64,000 bases of DNA from the NCBI RefSeq assembly GCF_002934365.1, contig NZ_PTIY01000002.1, positions 310,001-374,000 on the forward strand. The letters run 5' to 3'. The position numbers were made by a program, and so were the translations under genes. Source of the DNA: Methylobacter tundripaludum (GTDB lineage Bacteria; Pseudomonadota; Gammaproteobacteria; Methylococcales; Methylomonadaceae). Positions 18,716-28,679 of this stretch are shown here, in pieces (position 1 is the stretch's first letter; each line of letters starts with the position of its first letter). The notes beneath the pieces are model-generated. The model saw nothing but the letters and a program-made list of their open reading frames with translations. It was not told the origin of the DNA and did not search any database.

Positions 18716-19543
18716 CTAATCAACCGTCCATTGCACCAAGCCGCTGTATGACGTGGCAATAACAATCAAGCCGAAGGCTATGCGGTACCAGGCGAAAACA
18801 ATGAAATCATGATGGCTGATGTAACGTAATAACGCCTTGATCGCCAATAGCGCGCTGAGAAATGCGGCGGCCAGTCCTGCGGCAAAATAAGGCGTGTCGG
18901 CCGCTAGGTCCAATAAATCGCGGTGTTTATACAAATCATAGAGGCTGGCGACAATCAGTGTCGGAATCGCCAAGAAAAATGAGAATTCCGTTGCGGCTTT
19001 GCGCGACAGTCCGAACAGCAAGCCACCGATGATGGTTGAACCGGATCGTGAAGTTCCCGGAATCAGCGCAAAAGCCTGCGCGACGCCGAGTTTTAAGGCA
19101 TCGAGAGCGGTTAAATCGTCGACTTCAAAGATGCGGGTTTTATGCTCCCGTTTTTCCGCCCAGATAATTACGAATGCGCCTACGATGAATGCCAGAGCCA
19201 CCGGAATAGGTTTGAATAAGACGGCTTTGATGTATTTACCAAACAACAGGCCCAGGGTCGCTAGCGGCATGAAGGCAATTATCAGGTTAAGGGTGAATTT
19301 TTGCGCCTGTTTCTGGTTGGGTAAGCCCATAATGACGGTAGCGATTTTGGCGCGGTATTCCCAGCACACCGCCAGGATTGCGCCGACCTGAATCACAACT
19401 TCAAATAGCTTGCCCTTGTCGTCATTAAAACTCAGCAAGTCGCCGACCAGGATTAAATGTCCGGTGCTGGAGATCGGCAAGAATTCGGTCAGGCCTTCAA
19501 CAATGCCCAGAATGATGGTTTTAAGCGTTAAAATTAAGTCCAT
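18716..19543 (-). CDS. uppP: Undecaprenyl-diphosphate phosphatase
   Basis: This integral membrane enzyme removes a phosphate from undecaprenyl pyrophosphate, recycling the lipid carrier for peptidoglycan and other envelope polymers. The 275-residue protein has the two family signatures [15 protein letters not shown] near the N-terminus and [17 protein letters not shown] in the middle. There are about eight hydrophobic helices, and the length is as usual for the family (BacA). It is a single gene, divergent from aceE. Confidence 0.95.
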   Translation of the reverse strand: MDLILTLKTIILGIVEGLTEFLPISSTGHLILVGDLLSFNDDKGKLFEVVIQVGAILAVCWEYRAKIATVIMGLPNQKQAQKFTLNLIIAFMPLATLGLLFGKYIKAVLFKPIPVALAFIVGAFVIIWAEKREHKTRIFEVDDLTALDALKLGVAQAFALIPGTSRSGSTIIGGLLFGLSRKAATEFSFFLAIPTLIVASLYDLYKHRDLLDLAADTPYFAAGLAAAFLSALLAIKALLRYISHHDFIVFAWYRIAFGLIVIATSYSGLVQWTVD

Positions 19544-19799
19544 GTTTCATTAGTAATGTGGGTGGAAAATCAGTCGGTTCCGGTTTCGGAGGTTCTCTAT
19601 TCATAATAAACCGCGAGGCCTTAAAAAAACAAACATCCGGCGAACAAAACCCGGATCGGTCCCCCCGCTTTCGGCGTCAAAATGACTAAAACGGGTGCAT
19701 TGCCCCCTCCGCATTGTTTATACTATGTTCAATTACCGGAGTGCTTCTGGCCTTATTTTCACTATTTTAGTAAGATGCCGGGTTGCGCTATGCTCATAC

Positions 19800-19834
19800 G
19801 CCCTATGGGTAAATTCAACTTATACCCAAAGGGC
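19800..19834. promoter_or_regulatory. Inverted repeat upstream of aceE, candidate operator or leader hairpin
   Basis: Arms gccctatgggta and tacccaaagggc pair over 12 positions with one mismatch around an 11-base spacer, ending 85 bp before the aceE start. No T-run follows, so an operator or leader structure is more likely than a terminator. Confidence 0.45.
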
Positions 19835-19919
19835 ATAAGTTTCGTTTGAGCGGGCGAGCTGCTCAACTCAGCTTTATAATTTTTTAATCCGTGCATATCC
19901 GCCGTAACAGGATCAATCA

Positions 19920-22598
19920 ATGACCAACAGTTTAATCTCAAAAATCACCGGACAGAATGACATCGATCCCGCAGAGACCAGGGAGTGGATTGAAGCGCTG
20001 CAAGCTGTGCTGGAACATGATGGCAGCGAACGCGTACACTTTCTGATTGAGCAGCTGGTCGCGGTCACCCGGCATGCGGGACTCGACATCCCTTTCAGCG
20101 CCAATACCGCCTATCTTAATACGATTCCAGTCTCTAAACAGGCGCAGTTTCCCGGTGACGTTACTATAGAACACAAGATTCGTGCCTATGTCCGTTGGAA
20201 CGCGATGATGATGGTGTTAAGGGCGAATAAGCACACCAACGTCGGCGGCCATATCGCCAGTTTTGCGTCGGCGGCCACTTTGTATGATGTCGGCTATAAC
20301 CATTTCTGGCATGCGCCTTCCGATCAACATGGCGGCGACCTGGTTTTTACTCAAGGCCACTTAACGCCGGGCGATTATGCCCGCGCCTTTTTGCAGGGAC
20401 GGTTGACGCTGGAACAGATGGATAATTTTCGTCAGGAAGTAAACGGTAACGGCTTGCCGTCTTACCCGCATCCCTGGCTGATGCCGGATTTCTGGCAATT
20501 CCCGACGGTCTCTATGGGCCTTGGCCCGATTATGGCTATTTACCAAGCGCGTTTCATGCGCTATTTACAGGATAGAGGGTTCGCCGATACTTCGAATCGC
20601 AAGGTCTGGAGTTTTCTTGGCGATGGCGAAACCGACGAGCCGGAATCGTTGGGCGCTATCGGCATGGCCGGACGGGAAAAACTGGACAATCTTATTTTTG
20701 TGATCAACTGCAACCTGCAACGCCTGGATGGGCCGGTGCGCGGCAACGGCAAGATTATCCAGGAACTGGAAAGCGAGTTCCGCGGCGCCGGTTGGAATGT
20801 GATCAAGCTGGTTTGGGGCCAACGCTGGGATGCGTTGCTGGCTCGCGATAAAGACGGGTTGTTGGCGGCCCGCATGATGTCCTGCGTCGATGGCGACTAC
20901 CAAACCTTCAAGGCTAAAGACGGCGCCTATGTGCGCGAGCATTTCTTCAATACCCCGGAATTAAAAGCGATGGTTTCCGACTGGTCAGATCGCGACATCT
21001 GGGAACTTAACCGAGGCGGACATGACCCGGTTAAAGTGTTTGCCGCTTTCCAGGCGGCGGTGAATCATCAAGGCCAACCGACCGTCATTCTGGCAAAAAC
21101 CATTAAAGGTTACGGCATGGGCGCATCGGGAGAAGCCCAGAATATTTCCCATCAACAGAAAAAAATGAGCGAGATTTCGCTAACCAACTTTCGCGATCGT
21201 TATGGGTTGCCTGTCACTGACGAAGAGATGCAGAAACTGCCTTATCTGAGTTTTGCTGAAGGCTCGAAAGAACTGGCCTATATGCAGCAGCGCCGTCATG
21301 AACTGGGCGGCCATTTGCCGTCCAGAAGGGCAAAATCCTATGCGCTGGATGTGCCGGTGTTGAGCGATTTCAAGGCGTTGCTGGAAGCCAGCGGGGAAGG
21401 TCGCGAAATCTCCACGACGATGGCTTTCGTGCGCCTGCTCAACATTCTGGTCAAAGACAAAAATATCGGCAAACGCATCGTGCCGATTGTTCCCGACGAG
21501 TCGAGAACTTTCGGTATGGAAGGCATGTTCCGGCAGTTGGGCATCTGGTCGCAGGTTGGACAGTTGTATACCCCGCAAGATGCCGATCAGCTGATGTTCT
21601 ACAAAGAAGACAAGCACGGGCAGGTGATGCAGGAAGGCATTAATGAAGCGGGCGGCTTGTGCGACTGGATTGCGGCGGGAACTTCGTATTCAACCCATAA
21701 CGTACCGATGATTCCGTTTTTTATTTACTACTCGATGTTCGGTTTCCAACGCGTGGGCGACTTGATTTGGGCGGCGGCCGATCAACGCACCCGCGGCTTT
21801 TTAATGGGCGGCACGGCGGGCAGGACTACGCTGAACGGCGAAGGTTTGCAACATGAAGACGGACACAGCCATTTGATGGCGGCGACCGTACCCAACTGTG
21901 TGTCCTACGATCCGACTTATGCCTATGAACTGGCGGTGATTATCCAAGACGGTTTACGGCGTATGTATGTCGAACAGGAAGATGTGTTTTATTACATCAC
22001 CGTGATGAACGAAAACTACGAGCATCCTGCGATGCCTAAAGGCGTGGAGCTGGACATACTCAAAGGCATGTACAGCTTTAAGAAAGGCGCGAAAAAGAAA
22101 GCGCCCAGGGTTCAATTGCTGGGTTCAGGAACGATTTTCCGCGAGGTCGAAGCCGCGGCTGAGTTGTTGAGCAATGACTGGGGCGTGGAAGCCGATTTAT
22201 GGAGTTGCACCAGCTTTACCGAATTGGCCAGAGACGGCCAATCCTGCGAACGCTGGAATCGCCTGCATCCGGCCGAAACAGCCAGACAATCCCATGTCGC
22301 CAGCTGCCTCGCCAATGCACAAGGCCCGGTGATAGCCGCAAGCGATTACACCCGCGCCTTTGCGGAGCAGATTCGCGCCTATATTTCCGCCCCTTACACC
22401 GTTTTGGGTACCGATGGTTTCGGTCGATCCGATACGCGCGAAAATCTGCGCCGGTTTTTCGAGGTAGACCGCTACCATGTGGCGATTGCAGCGCTAAAAA
22501 GCTTGGCGGATTTGGGGCAGTTTGAAGCCGCCAAAGTGGACGAGGCTATTGCCAAATACGGCATCAACCCTGATGCAGCAGCTCCCTGGCTAATCTAA
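19920..22598 (+). CDS. aceE: Pyruvate dehydrogenase E1 component (homodimeric type)
   Basis: This is the thiamine-diphosphate-dependent decarboxylase of the pyruvate dehydrogenase complex, making acetyl groups from pyruvate for transfer to the E2 lipoyl arm. The 892-residue protein is of the long gammaproteobacterial type. The ThDP motif runs from GDGETDEPES to FVINCNLQRLDGPVRGNGK. Other marks are GGHIASFASAATLYDVGYNH near the N-terminus and TFGMEGMFRQLGIWSQ further on. It starts the aceE-aceF-lpd operon, with E2 beginning 14 bp later behind a ggaagg site. Confidence 0.97.
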   Translation: MTNSLISKITGQNDIDPAETREWIEALQAVLEHDGSERVHFLIEQLVAVTRHAGLDIPFSANTAYLNTIPVSKQAQFPGDVTIEHKIRAYVRWNAMMMVLRANKHTNVGGHIASFASAATLYDVGYNHFWHAPSDQHGGDLVFTQGHLTPGDYARAFLQGRLTLEQMDNFRQEVNGNGLPSYPHPWLMPDFWQFPTVSMGLGPIMAIYQARFMRYLQDRGFADTSNRKVWSFLGDGETDEPESLGAIGMAGREKLDNLIFVINCNLQRLDGPVRGNGKIIQELESEFRGAGWNVIKLVWGQRWDALLARDKDGLLAARMMSCVDGDYQTFKAKDGAYVREHFFNTPELKAMVSDWSDRDIWELNRGGHDPVKVFAAFQAAVNHQGQPTVILAKTIKGYGMGASGEAQNISHQQKKMSEISLTNFRDRYGLPVTDEEMQKLPYLSFAEGSKELAYMQQRRHELGGHLPSRRAKSYALDVPVLSDFKALLEASGEGREISTTMAFVRLLNILVKDKNIGKRIVPIVPDESRTFGMEGMFRQLGIWSQVGQLYTPQDADQLMFYKEDKHGQVMQEGINEAGGLCDWIAAGTSYSTHNVPMIPFFIYYSMFGFQRVGDLIWAAADQRTRGFLMGGTAGRTTLNGEGLQHEDGHSHLMAATVPNCVSYDPTYAYELAVIIQDGLRRMYVEQEDVFYYITVMNENYEHPAMPKGVELDILKGMYSFKKGAKKKAPRVQLLGSGTIFREVEAAAELLSNDWGVEADLWSCTSFTELARDGQSCERWNRLHPAETARQSHVASCLANAQGPVIAASDYTRAFAEQIRAYISAPYTVLGTDGFGRSDTRENLRRFFEVDRYHVAIAALKSLADLGQFEAAKVDEAIAKYGINPDAAAPWLI

Positions 22599-22612
22599 CG
22601 GAAGGACAAAAA

Positions 22613-23908
22613 ATGGCTTTTTTGATTGAAATTAAGGTTCCTGATGTCGGCAATGTCGCAGATATCGATGTAGTAGACGTATTGGTTAAACCGGGCGACG
22701 AGGTAAGCCTGGAACAAACCCTGGCTGTGCTTGAAACCGACAAGGCCAGCATGGACTTACCCTCCAGTGCGGCGGGTACGGTGCAGGAATTGTTTATCAA
22801 ACCCGGCGATAAGGTTTCTGAAGGGACGCTGATTGCGACGGTATTGGCGAGCAGCGAAGAGGTAAGCGTTGCAAAACCGCAAGAACCGGTACAGCAGGCG
22901 GCGGGGCCAGCGGAAACAACAGTGGAAAAAACGCCTGAACCCGCCAGTCAACCGGCTATTGTTACATCCGAACCTGCGCAAGAAGCCTTGTCGAGCGCCG
23001 TTTCTGCCGTAGCGGCGCATGCCACGCCGGCTGTCCGGCTTTTCGCCCGCGAACTGGGCGTCGATATACAAAAAAAAACCGCCGGTACCGGTCGTAAGGG
23101 GCGCATCGTAAAAGACGACGTGAAAAACTTCGTCAAGAAGGTCATGGTTGAAAGTGCGGTCCAAGGCGGCAGCGGAATCCCGGCAATGCCGGCCGTCGAT
23201 TTCTCCCAATTCGGCGAGATAGAAGAGCAGAAACTCAGCAAGATAAAACGCCTGACCGGGCAAAACCTGAGCCGCGTGTGGCTGAACCTGCCTATGGTCA
23301 CCTACCATGACGAAGTCGATATTACCGAAATGGAAGCGTTCCGCGTTGCGCTGAATGCCGAGAAATCCAAGGACGACGTCAAAATCACCGGCCTGGTATT
23401 TATCATCAAGGCGCTGGTTGCCGCGATGGAACAGTTCCCGCAATTTAACGCGTCATTGTCCGCCGATGGCGAAAGACTGATTTTCAAGAAATATTTCAAT
23501 ATCGGTATCGCGGTCGATACCCCCAACGGCTTGGTGGTGCCGGTGCTGCGCGATGTCAACCGCAAAGGCGTCAACGAGTTAACCGCCGAACTGGCCGAGA
23601 AAAGCAACAAAGCCCGTCTGGGCAAGCTGATGCCTGCCGATATGCAAGGCGGCTGCATCACGATTTCCAGTCTCGGCGGCATCGGCGGCACGGCATTTAC
23701 GCCGATCGTCAATGCGCCGGAAGTGGCGATACTCGGCGTTACCCGCGCCAAAATGCAGCCGGTCTGGAATGGCAAGGAATTTATACCGCGCCTGATGTTG
23801 CCGCTCGACCTGACTTACGATCATCGGGTGATCGATGGTGCGGAAGGCGCGCGTTTTATGGCTGCCGTCAAACAGTATTTGGGCGACATTCGCCGTTTAT
23901 TGCTTTAA
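22613..23908 (+). CDS. aceF: Dihydrolipoamide acetyltransferase (PDH E2)
   Basis: This is the core acetyltransferase of the pyruvate dehydrogenase complex. The 431-residue protein has one lipoyl domain (lipoylated Lys in ETDKASMDLPS, about residue 44), an Ala/Pro/Glu-rich linker and a peripheral-subunit-binding domain (ATPAVRLFARELGVDI). The catalytic domain follows, with the active-site DHRVIDGAEGARF near the C-terminus. A single lipoyl domain contrasts with the three of E. coli E2. The gene sits between aceE and lpd in the same operon. Confidence 0.96.
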   Translation: MAFLIEIKVPDVGNVADIDVVDVLVKPGDEVSLEQTLAVLETDKASMDLPSSAAGTVQELFIKPGDKVSEGTLIATVLASSEEVSVAKPQEPVQQAAGPAETTVEKTPEPASQPAIVTSEPAQEALSSAVSAVAAHATPAVRLFARELGVDIQKKTAGTGRKGRIVKDDVKNFVKKVMVESAVQGGSGIPAMPAVDFSQFGEIEEQKLSKIKRLTGQNLSRVWLNLPMVTYHDEVDITEMEAFRVALNAEKSKDDVKITGLVFIIKALVAAMEQFPQFNASLSADGERLIFKKYFNIGIAVDTPNGLVVPVLRDVNRKGVNELTAELAEKSNKARLGKLMPADMQGGCITISSLGGIGGTAFTPIVNAPEVAILGVTRAKMQPVWNGKEFIPRLMLPLDLTYDHRVIDGAEGARFMAAVKQYLGDIRRLLL

Positions 23909-23921
23909 TCAAGAGGATAAT

Positions 23922-25355
23922 ATGGATACTAATCCAGCGATTAACGAATCTGTGGTACATGCGGAAGTTCTGGTATTGGGCGGCGGACCCGGCGGCTACA
24001 CGGCGGCATTCCGCGCTGCCGACCTGGGCAAGCAAGTGGTATTGATCGAGCGCTACCCGGCGCTTGGCGGCGTGTGCCTTAACGTCGGCTGCATTCCATC
24101 CAAAGCCTTGCTGCATGTCGCGCAGGTCATTCACGAAGTCGATGAATTTGAGCAGCACGGCCTAAGTTACGGCAAGCCCAGCTTCGATATAGACAAAATC
24201 CGCAGCTGGAAAGAAAGTGTATCCAAAACGCTGAGCGACGGCTTAGCCCGTCTGGTAAAACAGCGCAAAGTGACGTTGATCCAGGGTACGGGAACATTTA
24301 CCTCATCCCATACGATCGAGGTGAAAACCGAAACAGGCGTAACAACCGTCAGCTTCGATCAGGCGATTATTGCGGCCGGATCGCACCCTACTAAAATCCC
24401 TATTTTTCCGCATGACGATCCGCGGCTGTGGGATTCGACCGATGCACTGGAATTAAAAGAAATCCCCAAAAAACTGTTGATTGTCGGCGGCGGCATCATC
24501 GGGCTTGAAATGGCTACGGTTTATCATGCATTGGGATCGGAAATCAGCGTGGTCGAACTGATGGACCAGATCATTCCCGGCTGCGATAACGATCTTGTCA
24601 CGCCGTTGTATCGGCGCATTAAAAAACAATATCAGAATATCTGGCTGGAAACGCGGGTTGCCGCAATTGAAAAGCACAAAGACGGCTTGAAAGTTTCTTT
24701 TGAAGGCAAAGGCGCGCCGGAGTCGGCCATCTTTGATGCGGTGCTGGTAGCCGTCGGGCGCAGACCTAACGGCAAGAAGATTGGTGCCGATCTGGCCGGC
24801 GTTAATGTCGATGAAATCGGTTATATCGCGGTCGATAAGCAGCAGCGGACCAACGTCCCGCATATTTTTGCGATAGGCGACATAGTCGGTAACCCGATGC
24901 TGGCGCACAAAGCCACTTATGAAGGCAAAATTGCAGCCGAAGTTGCGGCAGGTTTGAAAGCCGGGTTCGATGCCTTGACCATCCCCGCTGTCGCCTATAC
25001 CGATCCTGAAGTCACCTGGATGGGGCTGACTGAAAATCAGGCCAAACAGCAAGGCATAGACTATGACAAAGCGGTTTTCCCTTGGGCGGCCAGCGGACGC
25101 TCGTTGAGTCTGGGGCGGAAGGAAGGCTTGACTAAAATCCTCTGCGAAAAGGAAACCGGCAGAATTCTAGGTGCAGGCATGGTCGGCCCCAATGCCGGTG
25201 AATTGATTGCCGAGGCAGTGCTGGCTCTGGAAATGGGTGCCGATGCCGAAGATGTCGGGTTGACCATTCATCCGCACCCAATGCTATCGGAAACTTTCGC
25301 GTTCGCCGCCGAAATGATCACCGGTTCGATTACCGATCTTTATATAAAGAAATAG
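23922..25355 (+). CDS. lpd: Dihydrolipoyl dehydrogenase (E3)
   Basis: This FAD-dependent disulfide reductase reoxidises dihydrolipoamide using NAD. The 477-residue protein has the N-terminal FAD motif VLGGGPGGYTAAFRAADLG, the redox disulfide in GGVCLNVGCIPSKALL, the NAD motif IVGGGIIGLEMATVYHALG and the C-terminal catalytic HPHPMLSE. The ATG at 23922 is chosen because gagga lies 6-10 bases before it and it starts 13 bp after the aceF stop. The pyruvate dehydrogenase operon ends here. Confidence 0.96.
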   Translation: MDTNPAINESVVHAEVLVLGGGPGGYTAAFRAADLGKQVVLIERYPALGGVCLNVGCIPSKALLHVAQVIHEVDEFEQHGLSYGKPSFDIDKIRSWKESVSKTLSDGLARLVKQRKVTLIQGTGTFTSSHTIEVKTETGVTTVSFDQAIIAAGSHPTKIPIFPHDDPRLWDSTDALELKEIPKKLLIVGGGIIGLEMATVYHALGSEISVVELMDQIIPGCDNDLVTPLYRRIKKQYQNIWLETRVAAIEKHKDGLKVSFEGKGAPESAIFDAVLVAVGRRPNGKKIGADLAGVNVDEIGYIAVDKQQRTNVPHIFAIGDIVGNPMLAHKATYEGKIAAEVAAGLKAGFDALTIPAVAYTDPEVTWMGLTENQAKQQGIDYDKAVFPWAASGRSLSLGRKEGLTKILCEKETGRILGAGMVGPNAGELIAEAVLALEMGADAEDVGLTIHPHPMLSETFAFAAEMITGSITDLYIKK

Positions 25356-25430
25356 CAATTATGTTGTGCTGCTGCCCGGCTTCGTCGATGCAGCAGCGCA
25401 AATCTCAGAACGTGTGAATGAGGAAATTTA

Positions 25431-25820
25431 TTAATACCACACTGAAACTAATTTCCGGCACTCGGCTTTCCATCCGCATTCTGCTTCTTTACACATGCTA
25501 TTGATTTCAGAGCGGAAACAAGGGTAATGCTCAGTAGCATTTTGAATTGTCCGAACAAGTTCTATGTCTGAAGACAGACCAGCCGGGTTTGGAATTCCGA
25601 TGAACGCCGCCAACTGTTGCAAGCTTAAAACCGTCATCGGGCCGTCTTCTTCCAAAATTGAAATATACAGAGCCACCAGCATCTTGTAATACTCTATTTC
25701 AGCCTCTAACCAATCGGCCAATTCTTTGCCGGGTTCAAATGCTCTGGCTTCCGCTTTGTAATAAGCGGCTTCTGAAATCCATTGATGCTGGTTAATAGAC
25801 TTTACTGCATGATTTAGCAT
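25431..25820 (-). CDS. DUF2934-like protein of unknown function
   Basis: This 129-residue soluble protein has an N-terminal stretch ISEAAYYKAEARAFEPGKEL followed by ADWLEAEIEYYK. That matches the short DUF2934 pattern (A-Y-x-A-E-x-R-x-F-x-P-G-x-E-L-x-D-W-L-x-A-E). The rest, with conserved-looking Cys residues (PCFRSEINSMCKEAECGWKAEC), is not recognised. The gene lies 24 bp downstream of htpX on the same strand. Similar short motifs occur at 27647-27886 and 28680-28788, among the Hsp20 genes, which hints at a stress-related group. The function is unknown. Confidence 0.6.
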   Translation of the reverse strand: MLNHAVKSINQHQWISEAAYYKAEARAFEPGKELADWLEAEIEYYKMLVALYISILEEDGPMTVLSLQQLAAFIGIPNPAGLSSDIELVRTIQNATEHYPCFRSEINSMCKEAECGWKAECRKLVSVWY

Positions 25821-25844
25821 TGTTTCGAACCATGGTTGCTTGTC

Positions 25845-26720
25845 TTAATGGATGTTTTGCAGGGCTTCGATACGCTCTTCTAACGGCGGATGGCTCATAA
25901 ACAGTTTGTGCGCGCTGCCGCCGCTAATGCCGAAAGCCGCCAGTTGTCCAGGCAGGTCTTGCGGTTCATATTCGCGTTGCAAGGCGCGAAGAGCGCCGAT
26001 CATTTTGCCCCGTCCGGCCAACTGGGCGCCACCCGCATCGGCTTTAAACTCACGGTAGCGCGAGAACCACATGACCAGCATTGAGGCCAGGAATCCCAAG
26101 GCAATTTGCGCGGCCATCTGGGTAATGAAATAGCCGATGCCATGATCCCGCTCGTTTTGAAGAATAACACGGTCGACAACATGGCCGATGATGCTGGCAA
26201 AAAAGTAAACGAAGGTATTTACCACGCCTTGCATCAGGGCCATCGTAACCATGTCGCCATTGGCGACATGAGTGATTTCATGGCCGAGCACCGCTTCAAT
26301 TTCATCGTTATTCATATGTTGCAGCAAGCCCGTACTGACTGCGACCAACGCACTGTTTCTGTTCATGCCGGTCGCAAAGGCATGGGCTTCTGGAGCTTGA
26401 AAAATACCGACTTCCGGCATGCCGATGCCCGACTGTTGAGCTTGTTTGGCGACAATATTAACCAGCCATTGCTCGGTCTGGTTTTGCGGTTGGCCGATAA
26501 CCTGAACCCCCATAGCCTGTTTTGCCGTCCATTTCGATATCGCTAAGGAAATGAACGACCCGGTCATGCCAATGATTGCCGAAATAACCAGCAGCGCGTT
26601 AAGGTCGAGATTGATACCCTGAGCATCTAAAGTGCCGGTTAAGCCCAAAAGGCTAAAGACAATGCTAATTACAACCATTATTGCGACATTGGTCGCCAGA
26701 AAAAGAAAAATACGCATCAT
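25845..26720 (-). CDS. htpX: Membrane zinc metalloprotease HtpX
   Basis: This inner-membrane M48 endopeptidase degrades misfolded membrane proteins together with FtsH in E. coli. The 291-residue protein has two N-terminal helices (about residues 4-24 and 40-62), the zinc site LGHEITHVANGDM, two further helices and the downstream FKADAGGAQLAG that supplies the third ligand. It ends with SHPPLEERIEALQ. It neighbours Hsp20 genes, a fitting stress-response context. Confidence 0.95.
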   Translation of the reverse strand: MMRIFLFLATNVAIMVVISIVFSLLGLTGTLDAQGINLDLNALLVISAIIGMTGSFISLAISKWTAKQAMGVQVIGQPQNQTEQWLVNIVAKQAQQSGIGMPEVGIFQAPEAHAFATGMNRNSALVAVSTGLLQHMNNDEIEAVLGHEITHVANGDMVTMALMQGVVNTFVYFFASIIGHVVDRVILQNERDHGIGYFITQMAAQIALGFLASMLVMWFSRYREFKADAGGAQLAGRGKMIGALRALQREYEPQDLPGQLAAFGISGGSAHKLFMSHPPLEERIEALQNIH

Positions 26721-26768
26721 ATTTAGGCCTGCTATATCAAAATTGTGACTGAAGAAAACAGTTTGGAA

Positions 26769-27084
26769 CTATGTCTTTGGAATGGTGATGGTTAGTACAC
26801 CGTTACGGTATGCAGTCTCCATTTTTGCCGCGTTGGCAGGTTAACACCCGTTGAAATTGGCCGATGAAACGCTCCCGGTATCGGTATTGACCGTCTTTGC
26901 CATCAGCTTCATCCTTTGCGTGTTCTGTTTTGATTGAAATACGCAGAACCTGATTTTCCAGCTTTATGTCTATTGATGAGTCATCGGCGCCGGGCGCATT
27001 CACGGTCACAATATAGCGATCCGGTTTTTCCTGTAAATCCACGTCGAGCGTTGTGCTAAATGAGTTGGATTTGATATTTTCGGG
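26769..27084 (-). pseudogene. Decayed Hsp20/alpha-crystallin gene
   Basis: On the minus strand the frame from about 27084 reads like an alpha-crystallin domain (PDRYIVTVNAPGADDSS; IDIKLENQVLRISIK). After FQRVL the frame is lost. The expected continuation (PANAAKMETAYRNGVLTIT, then IPKT and a stop at 26769) is present in another frame, consistent with a few missing bases. The N-terminal Hsp20 region is also absent; a stop codon lies at 27085-27087. Two intact Hsp20 genes follow upstream. Confidence 0.75.
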
Positions 27085-27138
27085 TTAGCACTTGGCACAG
27101 CTCAGAAAGGGCGGTCTTAACTGGCCACCCTTTACGGA

Positions 27139-27618
27139 CTAATCAATGTTGATGTTTTTGCGCTTGCTTTTTTCGGTTTTAGGAATAGTCACTTTCAATA
27201 TTCCGTCTTTGAACGACGCTTTTGCGTTGTCGCCATCGACATTGTCGGGCAAGGACAGTGTGCGCTGGAATTCGCCGCGCGTTATTTCGCGGCGAAAGTA
27301 TTTGCCTTTTTCACCTTCCTTTTTGTCTTCCTTAGTGGAAGAGCGGATGGTGATGGTTTGGTTGTTAACAGATACATGCAGATCTTCTTTTTTGAAGCCC
27401 GGCAACGCAGCCTGAACTTCTATGTCGTTGTCGTGATCAATAATATCAACTTTCGGGAATCCTTTTTCCACGCTTACAGGGAAATTCCAGTCTAACAGTC
27501 TGGGCCACCTGCGAGAAAGAAAGTCGTCAAAGAAATTATCAAATGAAATCAAATCGCCGGCCGGTGAGTCGGCCATTAATTCCGTGCTTTTCTTTATGTT
27601 TTGTGTATTGGTTTTCAT
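27139..27618 (-). CDS. Small heat-shock protein Hsp20 (copy 1)
   Basis: This ATP-independent holdase binds unfolding proteins in oligomers. The 159-residue protein has an N-terminal arm with FDNFFDDFLSRRWPRLLDW. The alpha-crystallin domain contains DIEVQAALPGFKKEDLHVSV and GEFQRTLSLPDNVD, and the C-terminal anchoring motif is KVTIPKT. The start at 27618 is chosen for its ggag site; a longer frame upstream is not supported. It is highly similar to the copy at 28073-28564, which points to a duplication. Confidence 0.92.
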   Translation of the reverse strand: MKTNTQNIKKSTELMADSPAGDLISFDNFFDDFLSRRWPRLLDWNFPVSVEKGFPKVDIIDHDNDIEVQAALPGFKKEDLHVSVNNQTITIRSSTKEDKKEGEKGKYFRREITRGEFQRTLSLPDNVDGDNAKASFKDGILKVTIPKTEKSKRKNINID

Positions 27619-27646
27619 AGCATTCTCCGTAATATGGTTCGATCTA

Positions 27647-27886
27647 TCATTCCCATCCGTTATCCGGCCCGGAGTAGCTGAGCTTATGTTTAGTCGCGTA
27701 TTCAGCACACAAACTACTGCTCAGCTCAAGCCACTTTTCAAGTGCATGGTTAGGTGTGGAGCCGCAGCTTTCGGTTTTGTAACGGGTAATCTCAGTAATT
27801 CGGGTATAGCAATCAGGAAGATTGACCGGTAAACCGGATTCATTAAGATTTATTGTCTTTTCAAGTTGTTGACTGATTGCAATCAT
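27647..27886 (-). CDS. Small DUF2934-like protein (79 aa)
   Basis: This short protein has a good ribosome-binding site (gaggtgg shortly before the ATG). Its middle reads EITRYKTESCGSTPNHALEK then WLE, a divergent match to the DUF2934 pattern also seen at 25431-25820. It sits 28 bp upstream of the Hsp20 copy 1 start on the same strand, so the two may be co-transcribed. Several typical residues are changed, so it may be diverging or decaying. The function is unknown. Confidence 0.5.
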   Translation of the reverse strand: MIAISQQLEKTINLNESGLPVNLPDCYTRITEITRYKTESCGSTPNHALEKWLELSSSLCAEYATKHKLSYSGPDNGWE

Positions 27887-28072
27887 TTTCCACCTCGCTA
27901 TTGAGGGGGCTTACATCTCTTGTGTTGAACATGAAATAAAAGCACTGGTAGCCATTCTATATAGAATGGTGGGAAAAAATATTGGTACAAACACTTATCC
28001 TTACTCGTTGTGCGCTTTTATCCTGGGTGCTTTTTTTACACCCAGGATAGTTTTGTGGAATCAAAATGCGGA

Positions 28073-28564
28073 CTACTTGACTTCGATGGTTTTGCGTTTG
28101 CTTTTTTTTGTTTTAGGAATGGTAACTTTCAATATTCCGTCTTGGAACGATGCTTTTGCGCTGTCAGCATCGACATTGTCAGGCAGAGACAGAGTACGCT
28201 GAAACTCGCCTCGGGTTATTTCGCGGCGAAAATATTTACCTTTTTCCTCTTCTTTTTTCTCTTCCTTGGTTGTCGTGCGGATAGTGATGGTCTGGTTGAC
28301 AATCGACACCTCCAGATCCTCTTTTTTTACGCCCGGTAACGCAGCATGAACCTCTATGTCATTATCGTGATCCAGAATATCGACTTTTGGAAAGCCGGTT
28401 TCCGGTAGGGTAGGCGCATTCCAATTCAGCAAGCCAGGCCATCTGCGCGAGAGAAAGTCATCAAAAAAACTGTCAAACTCATCAAATGACACTAATCCGC
28501 CGCGTGATGTTTTGGGCGATATTTCAGAACCTTTTTTTGTCGCATCTATTTCTTTAGTTGTCAT
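28073..28564 (-). CDS. Small heat-shock protein Hsp20 (copy 2)
   Basis: This 163-residue holdase has the same architecture as the neighbouring copy: FFDDFLSRRWPGLLNW, then HAALPGVKKEDLEVSIVNQ, GEFQRTLSLPDNVDADS and a C-terminal KVTIPKTKKSKRK. It has a conventional ATG at 28564 with a gtaag-like upstream site. The high similarity to copy 1, with a DUF2934-like gene or remnant before each copy, suggests that a two-gene unit was duplicated. Confidence 0.92.
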   Translation of the reverse strand: MTTKEIDATKKGSEISPKTSRGGLVSFDEFDSFFDDFLSRRWPGLLNWNAPTLPETGFPKVDILDHDNDIEVHAALPGVKKEDLEVSIVNQTITIRTTTKEEKKEEEKGKYFRREITRGEFQRTLSLPDNVDADSAKASFQDGILKVTIPKTKKSKRKTIEVK

Positions 28565-28679
28565 AACTTACTCCATTAATATCTTTTTAAAATTAAAACA
28601 TTGTTTTAAACGGATTGTGCCTTACATAAGACAATGGGGTTTACAGTAAAAACGCCTGCTCTCTGCCTTATACCGGTCT

